From assembly GCA_039583875.1 (NCBI GenBank), contig CM077147.1, forward strand, positions 157,813,846 to 157,877,845: DNA of 64,000 bases. Direction: 5' to 3'. A program made the position numbers and the translations under genes. Positions 1 through 9,892 of the stretch are shown here, piece after piece. Each line of letters begins with the position of its first letter. The first letter of the stretch is position 1. Source of the DNA: Platanthera guangdongensis. Lineage: Eukaryota; Streptophyta; Magnoliopsida; Asparagales; Orchidaceae. The notes beneath the pieces are model-generated. The model saw only the letters and a list, made by a program, of their open reading frames with translations. It had not been told where the DNA came from and did no database searches.

Positions 1-60
1 AGCGTGCTCGGGATGTAGTACTGGGATGGGTGACCTCCTGGGAAGTCCCCGTAGTGCGCA
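1..60 (+). pseudogene. 5S rRNA-derived sequence, 3' half
   Basis: The stretch runs from the A-box (AGCGTGCTCGGG) through the C-box (GGATGGGTGACCTCCTGGGA) to a changed 3' end. Plant 5S has a few more bases between AGCGTGCTTGGG and GTAGTAC, so there is a short internal deletion and several substitutions. No T-run terminator follows. It is therefore not a working 5S gene as seen here, although the two internal promoter boxes used by RNA polymerase III are largely kept. Confidence 0.75.
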
Positions 61-202
61 CTTGACTATCGAGTTTGACTCATCAAAGGGAGGTTGTGGC
101 CACCAACAACCTACCCGTGGAGGGAGAGGGGTTAGGGTGCTTGTGCTGCTGCCCGGTAACATGCTCATTAATAGACCACTCGAGTGTATTGGAGAGGTGT
201 TA
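1..202 (+). mobile_element. 5S-rRNA-containing fragment, probably a Cassandra-type TRIM LTR, cut by the window edge
   Basis: The first 60 bases are the 3' half of a plant 5S rRNA sequence, followed by about 140 bases that are not 5S spacer in any form I recognise and end in GGTGTTAT. A near TGTTACA end behind a 5S core is the layout of Cassandra terminal-repeat retrotransposons, which carry 5S sequence inside their LTRs. The right neighbour begins abruptly at base 203 with gypsy-1 LTR sequence that has an equivalent at 19030, so this piece sits where the first 80 or so bases of that LTR should be. The left end and any target duplication lie outside the window. A simple 5S pseudogene insertion is the alternative. 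Confidence 0.55.
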
Positions 203-1489
203 TAGGAGTTACTAAATTGAAATAATAATCCAATATTGTGTACCCTAACATAGAGTGCATTCTGGCGGAAGTAAATTAAAGATTAAAAATAGAACCCAAT
301 AACAACATGAATGTCCACTACCACAACTACGAATGAGTAACAAATACTCAAAGAATTCTTAGCCTTAAGTCCTTACAAGTTTTACTCAAATTAAACTTCC
401 TTGCATACATCAGAACGCAGGACGGACACACATGAGAAATAAATAAACAAAACGGTCAATTCGCTTTGGCCTTCAAGGTCCAGCTTAGCTATCCTGGACT
501 TCAGCCCGCAATTTCCTGCTTGGCTCAGCATCACTTGCAAGAAACATTCCACCGCAGAGGTAGCAAACAAAAGCAATGGTCAGCATTAGATGACCAAATT
601 ATAGCAACCTCACCCCTCATTTTGGGTGGCTGCAGGCATTAGCACAAACACAATGTGGCAATAAGAACGTGGAATTTAAGCACCATTTGCCACATACGTT
701 GGCACAAACTCCCAATGCCCCATGCTCTCAGGGCACATGCTTGGTGCACCGGACCTCAAGGGTCACACCTCTGTTCTCTACAACGGTTAGCAAAGTTTGA
801 GCATTCAAGTATTTTATGGTCAAAGCCAAAGACAACGATGTTATGGCGACAACAAAGTCACGGTGACTTAAAATTCACACTTTGACTCCCTCCAAATCAA
901 TCTGCATAGGGTTGGGTGCAGTTCAGACATTTCCTGGTGCTCAAATCATCGGGCACAACAAGCCATGATGCGGGTCAGCATCCCCTTTCCCATCCGTATG
1001 ATTCATAACACTATTATGATCCTAAACTAGCACACACGGCCACTCGAGCTGAGCAAATTAAGCTCACACCCCCAAAATTGGCCCCCGCATATCAGATAGA
1101 CGGGCCTCAAAATAATAGACCTCCAGTATCCACGAGATAGGCTTCTCAACAATACTTTGCTCACAGGGAGCTAACGCCGACGGTAGCACTACCGCCGCAC
1201 GGTACGGGTATGACTATCGCTTCTTCCCCATAAATTGTTGTTTTCATGGAGACTGCCCCTAGTACTCTCAACGCAGTCATCTGCACAACCCGTGACTCCG
1301 AAATCTATGTGATAACCACAGAGTCTTCTCCGGAATACAAAGCATACAAACATCACCAATCGAGACTAACCCGTTCGGATGGGCTTCACATAGCATGCCT
1401 ATTCAATACTTCGATTCTGCATCTAAATGGAATCTAATGAGGATACACAGATCTACCCGTCGGGAGAATCACATCCATGTATTTGTGCA
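203..1489 (-). repeat. gypsy-1 3' LTR, distal part
   Basis: This part matches 19028-20330 in the same order with many substitutions and small indels. It has no gene. The palindrome-like CTACCGCCGCACGGTA lies at about 1187-1203. The LTR continues at 13651 beyond the nested copia-1. Confidence 0.8.
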
Positions 1490-1494
1490 GTATC
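1490..1494. repeat. target-site duplication of copia-1, left copy (GTATC)
   Basis: GTATC directly precedes the terminal TG of the left LTR and is repeated at 13646-13650 after the terminal CA of the right LTR. Five bases is the expected duplication length. Confidence 0.93.
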
Positions 1495-3043
1495 TGAAAG
1501 GGGGAACTAGATCTGATATACTCTAGAGGGGGGTGAATAGAGTATATGGTGCTTTTTAAAACACAAAGAAAAACTTTTGCAAAACTTTACAACAATTGTT
1601 GTAATGAGTGTAAGCAGAGAAGCAGAAATAAAACTAATCACAAAACTAAGCTATGCAGAAACTAAGCACAAGAAAATCTAGGCCAGAAACAAAAAGAAAA
1701 CATGCAAAACCAGATGACACAAGGAAATATAGTGGTTCCCCAACTTGGGTACATCCACTCTTCTACCACCCTAGGTAGGAATCCACTGCAGGATGAGTTG
1801 ATCAGGTGTCCTGGGCACCAATGAGCTTTTGATAAGGTGCTCAAAAACCAAAACAGATTTTTTGATCAGGTGTCTTGCCACCAATGAGCTTTTGACAAGG
1901 TGCTCAAAAACCAGATTCAAACTTTTGAAGGGAGTTTGAAAAACCCTTTATAGAATGGGGGTGAGAGAGTGATGGCAGTCTTCTCTTTCTCAAGCAACTG
2001 AGAAGACTATGTGGATTCAGTGATGTTGTCAAAGCTCCCCCTGAGTCCTTGAAATCTTCAGGAAGATGAGCTTTGCTGAGGGTGATAGGCCTTCAAAGAT
2101 AGATCTCTAGCAAAAGATGATTTCAGCAAGCTGAAATGTTGAGTGTCTGGAGTGTTGAGATGATGTTGGCCTTGAACACTTGAGAGCTGAAGAGATCTGA
2201 AGATTTTTGAAAGCTTGATCTCTCTGATGAGTGTTCTTCAGAATTCTTGTTGACAGAAGATTGAGAGAGTCTCTGTGTATTGAGTTATGTGTGCTCTCTT
2301 CTTTTTTTTTTAATCTCTGTATATCTTCACTATTTTATTCAAAAACATTCTGTCTCTTATTCTCTGTGCCAGAATAGAATATCACTCTGTCAAAGATAGC
2401 CGTTGGTCTGCATTGATTACAGCCTTAATTGCATAATCTGTTCTGAAGGAAAGTCCACTGAATTGTTCCTTGAAAAATTCCTTGAAACTTGCTCCAGAAG
2501 TAAATGAAAACGGCTGGCAGACCTTCTGAATTAAATGCAGAATAACTTCTATCTGATTTGAATTTGAATTCTGAAAGATAACTGAAATCGTCGAACTGAG
2601 CTCTGCTATCGTCGAGCTGAGCTCAGCGAACTGGAAAATCCAAGCAGCAAAGAAATCGTCGATCTGAGCTCAAAGATCGTCGAACTGAGCTCAGAGATAA
2701 GGATCTAATGCAGAGTCAAAATCGTCGACCTGAGCTCAGCGATCGTCGAATGGAGTTCGACGATATTATGAGGTTTGAGCTCAGCGATCGTCGAATGGAG
2801 CTCGACGATCTGTCAATAGTTGAGCTAGACGATCGTCGACCGGAGTTCGACGAAACGTCGTGCTGAGTTCGACGATTTGGACTTGGTCTCCAGAAAAACT
2901 TGGTCTTCAGGGCAGCTTCCAAACTTAGACTCCTAACCCTTAGACTCAATTCTAATTGACCTATTAAGCTATACAGAAGGTCAAACACAGATTCCTAGAG
3001 ACATAGTGATCCTGACCCAAATTAGTAATAGGGTGTTCCAACA
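1495..3043 (-). repeat. copia-1 3' LTR
   Basis: The LTR is bounded by TG at 1495 and CA at 3043. It contains the palindrome cluster 2587-2877. The short imperfect repeats at 1800-1910 (TGATCAGGTGTC and GAGCTTTTGA-AAGGTGCTC motifs) also occur in the copia-2 LTR at 60610-60720. Confidence 0.95.
2587..2877. repeat. cluster of TCGTCGA...TCGACGA palindromes in copia-1 3' LTR
   Basis: About ten imperfect units of the form TCGTCGA, six to seven bases, TCGACGA are packed into 290 bp. The spacer is often CTGAGCT or TGGAGT. The two arms are reverse complements, so each unit could fold or bind a dimer. The same cluster is present at 13189-13479, and relatives lie at 6359-6651, 10105-10328, 59662-59950 and 62780-63001. 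Confidence 0.9.
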
Positions 3044-3057
3044 ATCTCCCCCTATTT
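3044..3057 (-). other. polypurine tract of copia-1
   Basis: On the minus strand AAATAGGGGGAGAT directly abuts the 3' LTR start (TGTTGG). This is the expected primer site for plus-strand DNA synthesis. Confidence 0.85.
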
Positions 3058-3222
3058 GGGTTAGGAAAACTATTTACAGACATAGGAAAAACAAACAACA
3101 CCATACAGTCAGAAAAACATAAAAACAACAATAGCTAGACATCACAGAACCATCACAGAGATATATATAAACATGATATCCAGAGGGCAGTCAGAAAAAC
3201 CAAGAGTTATCACCTTACAGAG

Positions 3223-6200
3223 TTATTCCTTTTCTTTGCCTTTTACCATTTTAATTTCCCTGTTAGGATCTAAAGCTTGTTGTTTGGATCTGGTATCATC
3301 AGCTGCACCCAAATAAATTTGCTTTGATGTCCTGGGAACCACTGCAGCTGGATGCAATTCCATGTACCTGTCTGCATCAAAAAATTTGCTGGAAGCATAT
3401 CTTTCTAGTTCTTTCTGTCTTTGTTCTGACATTGTGGAGATGTTGGAAGTGTCTAGGCCTTTCTCTTTGGCTTTCTTGATTTGATCTAAAGCAGCCAGCT
3501 CTTTCATTCTAGCAGTCCAAGCCATAGGATTCTTCTCAGGGTCCTCAAATGGAACAGGTGGCTCATACCTGTTGGAAGAAGTATCTTGAGGAGTCCTGGC
3601 AGTCACAGTATCTTTGAGCTTATAGGGAAAAGGACCAGAAGATGTGTCAGAAGGAACATGTCCTCCCCTAGAGTAAGGATGCTGCCTGGAATGCCCTTTA
3701 GAGTAAACCTGAGTCTCTCTTTGGTTTCCCCTATATCCTCCCCTTCTAGAGTAAGAGCCCCTAGACTGGCTTTCCCTTTGATAAGTTCTAGCATGAGGTT
3801 GGTAGGGAGCCTGGCTTCTAGCAGGGCCTGAACTTGCAGAGCTGCCACCTGCACCTGCATCAGGTGGAGGTGGTGGAGGAGGATGAGGGTGCTTGAACTG
3901 AGTGGAATCTTTCTCATACTTTCTCTTCTTCTTCATAGCCTTTAGCTGGTTCTTAGAGAACTGCATCCAATGCTCAGAAATTGGGCAGTTGTGCAGAATA
4001 TAATAAGGGACATCATTGTCATCTCTAACTTTGGCAGGAGGAACCCTCTTCAATGCCTTACTTCTTGCTTTCCTTTTCTTTGCAATGGTGGCAGATGAAT
4101 CATCAGAAGCAGTGTTATAATCCTCAGATTCAGAACTCTGTGCATCATATAAAGCATCAATCCTTTTCATCAAGTTTTCTTTCAGTTGAACAGCAGCTGA
4201 TGGGGCAGAAGCAGAAGCAGAAGGGGCAACAGATACAGAAGCATCAGCAGATATAACAACAGGTACTGGAGCAGCAGTAGAAGCAACAAAGATTATTTCA
4301 GGAATTTTGGCAGCAGCAGGTTCAGATACAACAACAACATCTACAGCAGGCTCAAAAACAGCAGCCTCTGTCATCAGAGAATCCTGGGAAAAGGGCTCAA
4401 CAGACACAATTTCTTCAGCAGCAGGGATAATTTTAGAGGCAGATACAGCCTTTTCTTCATCAGCAGCAGCAGTAACATCATCAGAAGCAGCAGTCACAGA
4501 ATGAATAAAAGCAGAAATTATACTGGGGTCACAGCATGAGAAGGGCACCAGAGCCTTGGACAGATCTTCAGAGGGCTGGACAGCATTGTGCTCTGGGAGG
4601 CAGCAGTAGAATGCAGGATCAAATGTAGATAGCAAAGACCTTAGATCTATTGCTAGGGCTGGAGTAGCAGAGGCAACAGATGCAGGAGCAGCAGCAGTAG
4701 CAGAAGCAGACACAGAAACAGCATCAGTAGCAGCAGAAGCAGCAGCAACAGCAGCATGAAGGCTGGCTTCATAGGGCATCTCCCCCTGCCTGGATACAGA
4801 TACAGCTGTATCAAGGCACACTGCTGGGGGTGCTGCTTGAGGAGTAAGGAAGGAGGAAAGCCTGGCAGAGAGAGCTGCCACTGACTGTTGTAGAGGAGCT
4901 AAAGAGGCCTCCATGAGAAGAGAGAGCCTGGGTGCAAGGAGCTCATACAGCTGGTCAGCCAAGGCTGGGAGATCTACTTGCTCAAGAAGAGGAGCAGAGG
5001 TAGAGAGTACAGGGATGGCTGATGGAGCTGGAGGAGGAGGGCTGAAGGGTGGAATGAATGGCTCAGGAGAGGGGATGGTGGAGATGGAGGATAATGGGAT
5101 GGATATGGATGGAGTGAATGTGGGTTGGGCAATAATGTGGTGGAGAAGGTCTTGGAAAGAGGTGGAAGAGGATGGTAGTTCTGGAGGAGAGGAGGGGGAA
5201 TCATCCATGTAGGATTCATCCAGAAGTGTGAAGGATGGAAGGGATGGGGATGAGGTGACATCTGGTGGTGGATAAGAGAATAGGGGATGGAAGTGGTCTG
5301 CTGGTGGAGATGAGATGGTTGCTGGAGATGGAATAGAAGTTGGAGATGGGCTGGAAATTGTAATTGAGGATGAAGCTGGAGTGGTGGATGGAATGGGTAA
5401 GATTGGACTTGGAGGAGGAGAAGCAGCACTAGCAGCAGGCAGGTCTTCTGCAGGGGCAGAGACCTGGGGTGGAGTGACTCTTAGAGTCCTGGTGCCTGAA
5501 GGGGCAGATGGAAAGGGCCTGCTGGGCTTGATGATTTGCCTGTCCCATTTCCCAAATAGGGCACAGGTGAGTCTCTTGGAGGCATTGATGTGCACTCCAG
5601 AGGAGACTAGCAGGGTAGGGCACTTAGCCTGAAGGAAGACTCCCAGAATTCTTCCATAATTCACAAAGGTTTTGTTTATCTTTTTCTTCAACAGATCAAA
5701 AAAGACTTCTCCCCAGTTCAAGCTTTTCCTATCCACCAGAGCTCCCATGAGGCAGAGCTGATATCTGGAGATGGTGTCATGGGCAGAATGTTTGGCCAAC
5801 AGAACATTGCCTACAACATCTGCCAGAAACCTGTATTCCACTGACAGGTTCCTCTTAAACAACTTGCTAGGGTTCCCCTCAGGATGACCCATCCTGGCAA
5901 GAATATCAGAGAATTCTTCTCCAGAAAGTTCAGCAGAGTCTTCACCATTCCTTAAACCAAAAACCTCTGTGAGGACTGTTGGGGTCAGAGGTACCTGGGT
6001 GCCACCAATGGATCCAACAATAGTGTTGTTGTCAAGGTTGTGTGCAGTATATACCCACTCTTTGATTTCATCTGAGACAAGTTTGATTCTTGTTGTCATA
6101 AGGGCAGATAGATGCTGATCTTTGAATAAAATGAGGATGTCCTGGAAGACTTGATCAGTTGTGTTGAAGGAGTCTAGATCAATGTCAAAACCCGCATCAA

Positions 6201-6237
6201 ATTTCATTGCGGCGAGTACAGCAACTGAGACGGCCAT
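3223..6237 (-). CDS. env-like third frame of copia-1 (1004 aa)
   Basis: The frame lies between pol and the 3' LTR, the place of the env-like frame of SIRE-type copia elements. The ATG at 6237 sits in a strong context (ACCATGG) and is the first of the frame. Residues 1-235 look globular and resemble the N-terminal domain found in many plant retroelement accessory proteins (match from memory). Residues 236-435 are Pro/Ser-rich and 436-690 Ala/Val/Ser-rich. Residues 718-780 are Lys/Arg-rich with nuclear-signal-like patches, and 787-793 is a Pro run. Residues 820-860 are Arg/Gly/Ser-rich and look RNA-binding. I see no clear signal peptide, no strong membrane segment and no fusion-peptide-like stretch, so a true envelope role is doubtful. 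It could be a gag-like or nuclear accessory protein. The frame is fully open with low-complexity sequence throughout, which suggests recent selection or youth. Confidence 0.75.
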   Translation of the reverse strand: MAVSVAVLAAMKFDAGFDIDLDSFNTTDQVFQDILILFKDQHLSALMTTRIKLVSDEIKEWVYTAHNLDNNTIVGSIGGTQVPLTPTVLTEVFGLRNGEDSAELSGEEFSDILARMGHPEGNPSKLFKRNLSVEYRFLADVVGNVLLAKHSAHDTISRYQLCLMGALVDRKSLNWGEVFFDLLKKKINKTFVNYGRILGVFLQAKCPTLLVSSGVHINASKRLTCALFGKWDRQIIKPSRPFPSAPSGTRTLRVTPPQVSAPAEDLPAASAASPPPSPILPIPSTTPASSSITISSPSPTSIPSPATISSPPADHFHPLFSYPPPDVTSSPSLPSFTLLDESYMDDSPSSPPELPSSSTSFQDLLHHIIAQPTFTPSISIPLSSISTIPSPEPFIPPFSPPPPAPSAIPVLSTSAPLLEQVDLPALADQLYELLAPRLSLLMEASLAPLQQSVAALSARLSSFLTPQAAPPAVCLDTAVSVSRQGEMPYEASLHAAVAAASAATDAVSVSASATAAAPASVASATPALAIDLRSLLSTFDPAFYCCLPEHNAVQPSEDLSKALVPFSCCDPSIISAFIHSVTAASDDVTAAADEEKAVSASKIIPAAEEIVSVEPFSQDSLMTEAAVFEPAVDVVVVSEPAAAKIPEIIFVASTAAPVPVVISADASVSVAPSASASAPSAAVQLKENLMKRIDALYDAQSSESEDYNTASDDSSATIAKKRKARSKALKRVPPAKVRDDNDVPYYILHNCPISEHWMQFSKNQLKAMKKKRKYEKDSTQFKHPHPPPPPPPDAGAGGSSASSGPARSQAPYQPHARTYQRESQSRGSYSRRGGYRGNQRETQVYSKGHSRQHPYSRGGHVPSDTSSGPFPYKLKDTVTARTPQDTSSNRYEPPVPFEDPEKNPMAWTARMKELAALDQIKKAKEKGLDTSNISTMSEQRQKELERYASSKFFDADRYMELHPAAVVPRTSKQIYLGAADDTRSKQQALDPNREIKMVKGKEKE

Positions 6238-6726
6238 GGTACCTGCAAAAACTTAACAAACAAAATGACCAAGGTAGAACTGTTTGGAGGGAGAAAAGGT
6301 TTGCAGAGAAATTGAAAGCGCAAGAGAGAACGACGGCGAAAAATGAGTTTTATATTAGGGTTCGACGCAGAAAAGGAAAGATCGTTGAACTCAGTTCGAC
6401 GATCGAGGCTTCTAAAGGAATCTGAAGAGACTCCAAAATCGTCGATCTCCGTTCGACGATCTGGAAAGGCGTCGAGCTCCGTTCGACGATCGTTCAGTGA
6501 ACAAAATCGTCGAGCGCCGTTCGACGATCGTTGACCAGAAGAGATAGTCCATACTATCAAAGGAACGCTGAACTCAGTTCGACGATTCAGGAAATCGTCG
6601 AACTCCGTTCGACGATCTTTGTGAAAATCGTCGAGCGCAGTTCAGAGATCAGAGAAATTTTAGACACTAAGGAAAATCAGAATTTTGCCTAGTCTTGGTC
6701 ATTTTTAGCTTTCAAAATCTTGGATA
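6238..6726 (-). repeat. pol to env-like spacer of copia-1 with palindrome cluster
   Basis: This is the region between the pol stop and the env-like ATG. Bases 6359-6651 hold about eight units of ATCGTCGA...TTCGACGATC. On the minus strand a T-run followed by GCAG/GT lies just before the env-like ATG and resembles a splice acceptor. A minus-strand open stretch of 118 codons crosses the area, but it is made largely of the repeats, and I do not call it a gene. Confidence 0.75.
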
Positions 6727-9700
6727 TTATTTGAGACTTCCTCCATCTAGCATTCCTAACTGATTTAGGAAGAAAGTATGTTTCTTTTCATCCAAAGGCT
6801 TGGTGAAAATATCTCCCCTTTGTAAATCAGTTGGGATATATTGCAGTTCAATTTTATTCTTTTCAACATTATCCCTTAAGAAGTGATGTCTAATCTCTAT
6901 GTGTTTTGTCCTACTATGGAGGACTGGATTTTGAGCTATGGAGATAGCACTTGTATTGTCACAAAAGATTTTTGACTTCTCTAAGTTGTAACCATAGTCT
7001 AGGAGTTGATTTTGAATCCACAGAATTTGTGAACAACAACTGCCTGCAGCCATATATTCAGCTTCAGCAGTTGAAGTTGACACAGTTGTTTGTTTCTTGC
7101 AAAACCAAGAGACAAGTCTATCACCAAGGAACTGACAAGTTCCACTGGTGCTTTTCCTGTCAATTCTGCATCCAGCATAATCAGCATCAGAGAATCCAGT
7201 TAACTCAAATGCTGAATCTTTTGGATACCAGAGACCTAGATTTGGACAACTTTTAACATACCTAAGAATCCTCTTTACTAATGTGAGGTGTGACTCTCTA
7301 GGGCTAACTTGGAATCTAGCACATATGCATGTGGCAAACATTATATCTGGCCTACTAGCTGTAAGATACAGTAAAGAGCCAATCATTGCTCTATATGTTG
7401 TCTGATCAACAGGTTTCCTATGTTCATCAGCATCCAATACAGCATTGGTAGGCATGGGTGTTTTCATACAAGATGCCTCAGACATGCCAAATTTCTTAAC
7501 CAGCTCATGAGCATATTTGGTTTGAGAAATAAAGATGCCTTCAGCATGTTGTTTGACTTGCAATCCTAGGAAGAAGGATAGCTCACCCATGCTACTCATC
7601 TCAAATTTAGAATGCATTAGGTTAGAAAACCTTCTGCACAATTTTGAGTCAGTAGAGCCAAAAATGATATCGTCTACATAAATTTGTACTAGTAGGGTAT
7701 GGGACTTATGGGTTCTAATAAAAAGGGTTTGGTCTACTCTACCCCTTATAAAACCATTTTCCAAGAGAAAGCATGCTAGGGTCTCATACCATGCTCTAGG
7801 AGCTTGCTTGAGACCATATAATGCTTTATGTAGTTTGAAAACATAATCAGGGTGAGTTGGAGAGATAAAACCTGGAGGTTGTCTGACATAGACTTCCTCT
7901 TTGATGTCTCCATTCAAGAAGGCACTCTTGACATCCATCTGATAAACCTTGAAGCCTTTGTGAGCTGCATAAGCTAGAAAAATTCTGATGGCTTCCAATC
8001 TTGCAACAGGTGCAAAAGTCTGGTCGTAGTCAATTCCTTCTTCTTGAGAGTATCCCTGAGCAACTAGCCTTGCCTTGTTCCTTATTATTACTCCTTGATC
8101 ATCCAGTTTGTTTCTGAATACCCATTTTGTTCGAACAATGGAATGATCCTTTGACTTTGGCACTAGTTCCCATACTTTGTTCCTCTCAAATTGATGCAAC
8201 TCCTCTTGCATTGCAATGATCCAGTGTGGATCTTGCTCTGCATCTCGAATGGACTGAGGTTCAATTTGAGAAAGGAAGCAGGTGTGCAACAGGTTTTGGT
8301 TGACCTGATTTCTGGTTTGCACACCAGCTGAGAGTTCTCCAATTATTTGGGTAATTGGATGGTCTCTTGATGTTACTAAATCAACAGGGGGTGTTGATTG
8401 TTCACCAACCTGTGTTGTTGTTTCCTCTTGTGGTACAACAACTGGCTCTTCAAATGGAGCTTCAATGTGTTGAGCATTGCTTTCATCTTCACTGCTTTCT
8501 TCTTCTTGAGCAACCTGTAGCTTGTTCATATCTTCAACTAGAGAGTGTTCCTGCAAAGGTTCTATGGTAGAAGAAATCTTCTCCTTGAAAGACATGTTAG
8601 TTTCATCAAAAGAAACATGAACAGATTCCTCAATTTTCAATGATGATTTATTATATACCCTATAGGCCTTGCTGATCATGGAGTATCCCAGAAACACTCC
8701 TTCATCAGCTTTGGCTTGAAATTTTGCTAGATGTTTCTTATCATTATTGTGAATATAGCAAATGCAACCAAAAATTCTGAAATAGTCAACTTTAGGTTTC
8801 TTCCCTTTGAGTAATTCATAGGGAGTCTTTCCCTTCAGTTTATGTATCAGACTCCTGTTCAGCACATAGTTGGAGGTGTTCACTGCCTCTGCCCAAAAGG
8901 ATAGAGGTAGATGAGCATCTGACAACAATGTAGTGGCAGATTCAATAAGGGTTCTATTTTTCCTTTCAGCTACCCCATTTTGTTGAGGAGTTCTAGGAGC
9001 TGAGAAAGTATGCCTGATCCCTTCACTCTGACAGAACTCTTGCATAAGAAGAGAATCAAACTCTGTCCCATGATCACTTCTGATCAGGGCAATGTGAGTA
9101 TTGAACTCAATCTTTACACATTTGAGAAACTCTGTCAGACACTTAAAGTTATCAGACTTCTTCCTTAGAAAAAACACCCAAGTGAATCTAGAGAAGTCAT
9201 CTACAATCACTAAAGTGTAGGATTTCCCTCCTAGGCTTTGTACTGTGATGGGTCCAAATAGATCCATGTGTAACAGATACAGTATCCTAGGTGAATCACT
9301 CTTATTAAGTGACTTAAAACTGTTTTTAATTTGCTTGCCTAATTGACAAGCCTTGCAGAGTCCTTCCTTCTTGTAGGGGCCAGAAGGTAGTCCTCTAACA
9401 AGGTTGTCCTTGGATAGCCTAGCAATAGTTCTAAGGTTTAGGTGTCCTAGTCTCTTATGCCATAAAACATTTGGTCTACAGACTGAGTTGAATAAACAGA
9501 TATCTATAGTAGTTGAAAGAAAATCTACTAGGTAGATGTTACCTTTCCTTTTACCTGTCAACACAGTTGTGTTGTCCTCTGACTTGATTTTGCATAAGGT
9601 TTTGCTGAAGGTCACCTGGTAGCCTTCATCACATAGCTGACTGATGCTGATAAGGTTGTGCTTCAGTCCTTCCACATATGCTACCTTCTTGAAGGTTACA

Positions 9701-9891
9701 GAACCAATCTGGACTGCTCCATATCCTTTAGTTTGTCCAAAGTTGGAGTCACCAAAGATAACTTTGGGTCCAAGCTTGGCTCTAAAGGAATTTAGGTTGT
9801 CCTTGTTCCCTGTCATGTGCTTAGAGCACCCACTATCCAAATACCATTGCTGGTTAGATGTTGGATAGGTCTTCACCTGCACATTAAGCAA
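6727..9891 (-). CDS. copia-1 pol: protease, integrase, reverse transcriptase, RNase H (about 1054 aa)
   Basis: Copia domain order is complete. The protease motif [11 protein letters not shown] has its Asp at residue 19. The integrase zinc-finger His/Cys residues are at about 145, 150, 179 and 182. The catalytic D, D and E of integrase are at about 210, 273 and 309 (D-35-E spacing). RT has the YVDD motif at 738-741. RNase H has SDAD (902-904), TAEAE (941-945) and CDN (977-979). There is no in-frame stop. The frame is open from the gag end and has no ATG of its own. The first usable codon (TTG) lies one base after the gag stop, in the +1 frame relative to gag, so expression needs a frameshift, re-initiation or splicing. 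The product copies element RNA into DNA and integrates it. Confidence 0.93.
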   Translation of the reverse strand: MLNVQVKTYPTSNQQWYLDSGCSKHMTGNKDNLNSFRAKLGPKVIFGDSNFGQTKGYGAVQIGSVTFKKVAYVEGLKHNLISISQLCDEGYQVTFSKTLCKIKSEDNTTVLTGKRKGNIYLVDFLSTTIDICLFNSVCRPNVLWHKRLGHLNLRTIARLSKDNLVRGLPSGPYKKEGLCKACQLGKQIKNSFKSLNKSDSPRILYLLHMDLFGPITVQSLGGKSYTLVIVDDFSRFTWVFFLRKKSDNFKCLTEFLKCVKIEFNTHIALIRSDHGTEFDSLLMQEFCQSEGIRHTFSAPRTPQQNGVAERKNRTLIESATTLLSDAHLPLSFWAEAVNTSNYVLNRSLIHKLKGKTPYELLKGKKPKVDYFRIFGCICYIHNNDKKHLAKFQAKADEGVFLGYSMISKAYRVYNKSSLKIEESVHVSFDETNMSFKEKISSTIEPLQEHSLVEDMNKLQVAQEEESSEDESNAQHIEAPFEEPVVVPQEETTTQVGEQSTPPVDLVTSRDHPITQIIGELSAGVQTRNQVNQNLLHTCFLSQIEPQSIRDAEQDPHWIIAMQEELHQFERNKVWELVPKSKDHSIVRTKWVFRNKLDDQGVIIRNKARLVAQGYSQEEGIDYDQTFAPVARLEAIRIFLAYAAHKGFKVYQMDVKSAFLNGDIKEEVYVRQPPGFISPTHPDYVFKLHKALYGLKQAPRAWYETLACFLLENGFIRGRVDQTLFIRTHKSHTLLVQIYVDDIIFGSTDSKLCRRFSNLMHSKFEMSSMGELSFFLGLQVKQHAEGIFISQTKYAHELVKKFGMSEASCMKTPMPTNAVLDADEHRKPVDQTTYRAMIGSLLYLTASRPDIMFATCICARFQVSPRESHLTLVKRILRYVKSCPNLGLWYPKDSAFELTGFSDADYAGCRIDRKSTSGTCQFLGDRLVSWFCKKQTTVSTSTAEAEYMAAGSCCSQILWIQNQLLDYGYNLEKSKIFCDNTSAISIAQNPVLHSRTKHIEIRHHFLRDNVEKNKIELQYIPTDLQRGDIFTKPLDEKKHTFFLNQLGMLDGGSLK

Positions 9892-9892
9892 T

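Noticed and set aside
1..60. Working 5S rRNA gene
   Set aside because: The 5' half is outside the window or absent, there is a deletion between the boxes, and no T-run terminator follows.
655..885. Short frames in the gypsy-1 LTR copies (also 1246-1437, 19492-19722, 20081-20272)
   Set aside because: They are present in both LTRs only because the LTRs are homologous, and no domain or start context supports a gene.
2587..2877. Possible CRISPR array (repeats with spacers)
   Set aside because: Units are imperfect dyads with short variable spacing in an LTR of a plant retrotransposon. There is no equal spacing and there are no cas genes.
4974..5429. Long open frames overlapping the env-like frame on both strands (also 3603-3917, 4913-5212, 5315-5632)
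   Set aside because: They are shadows of the Pro/Ser/Ala-rich coding sequence. Composition explains the lack of stops, and none has a known domain.
3223..6237. True viral envelope gene
   Set aside because: No signal peptide, membrane anchor or cleavage site can be seen, so it is kept as env-like by position only.
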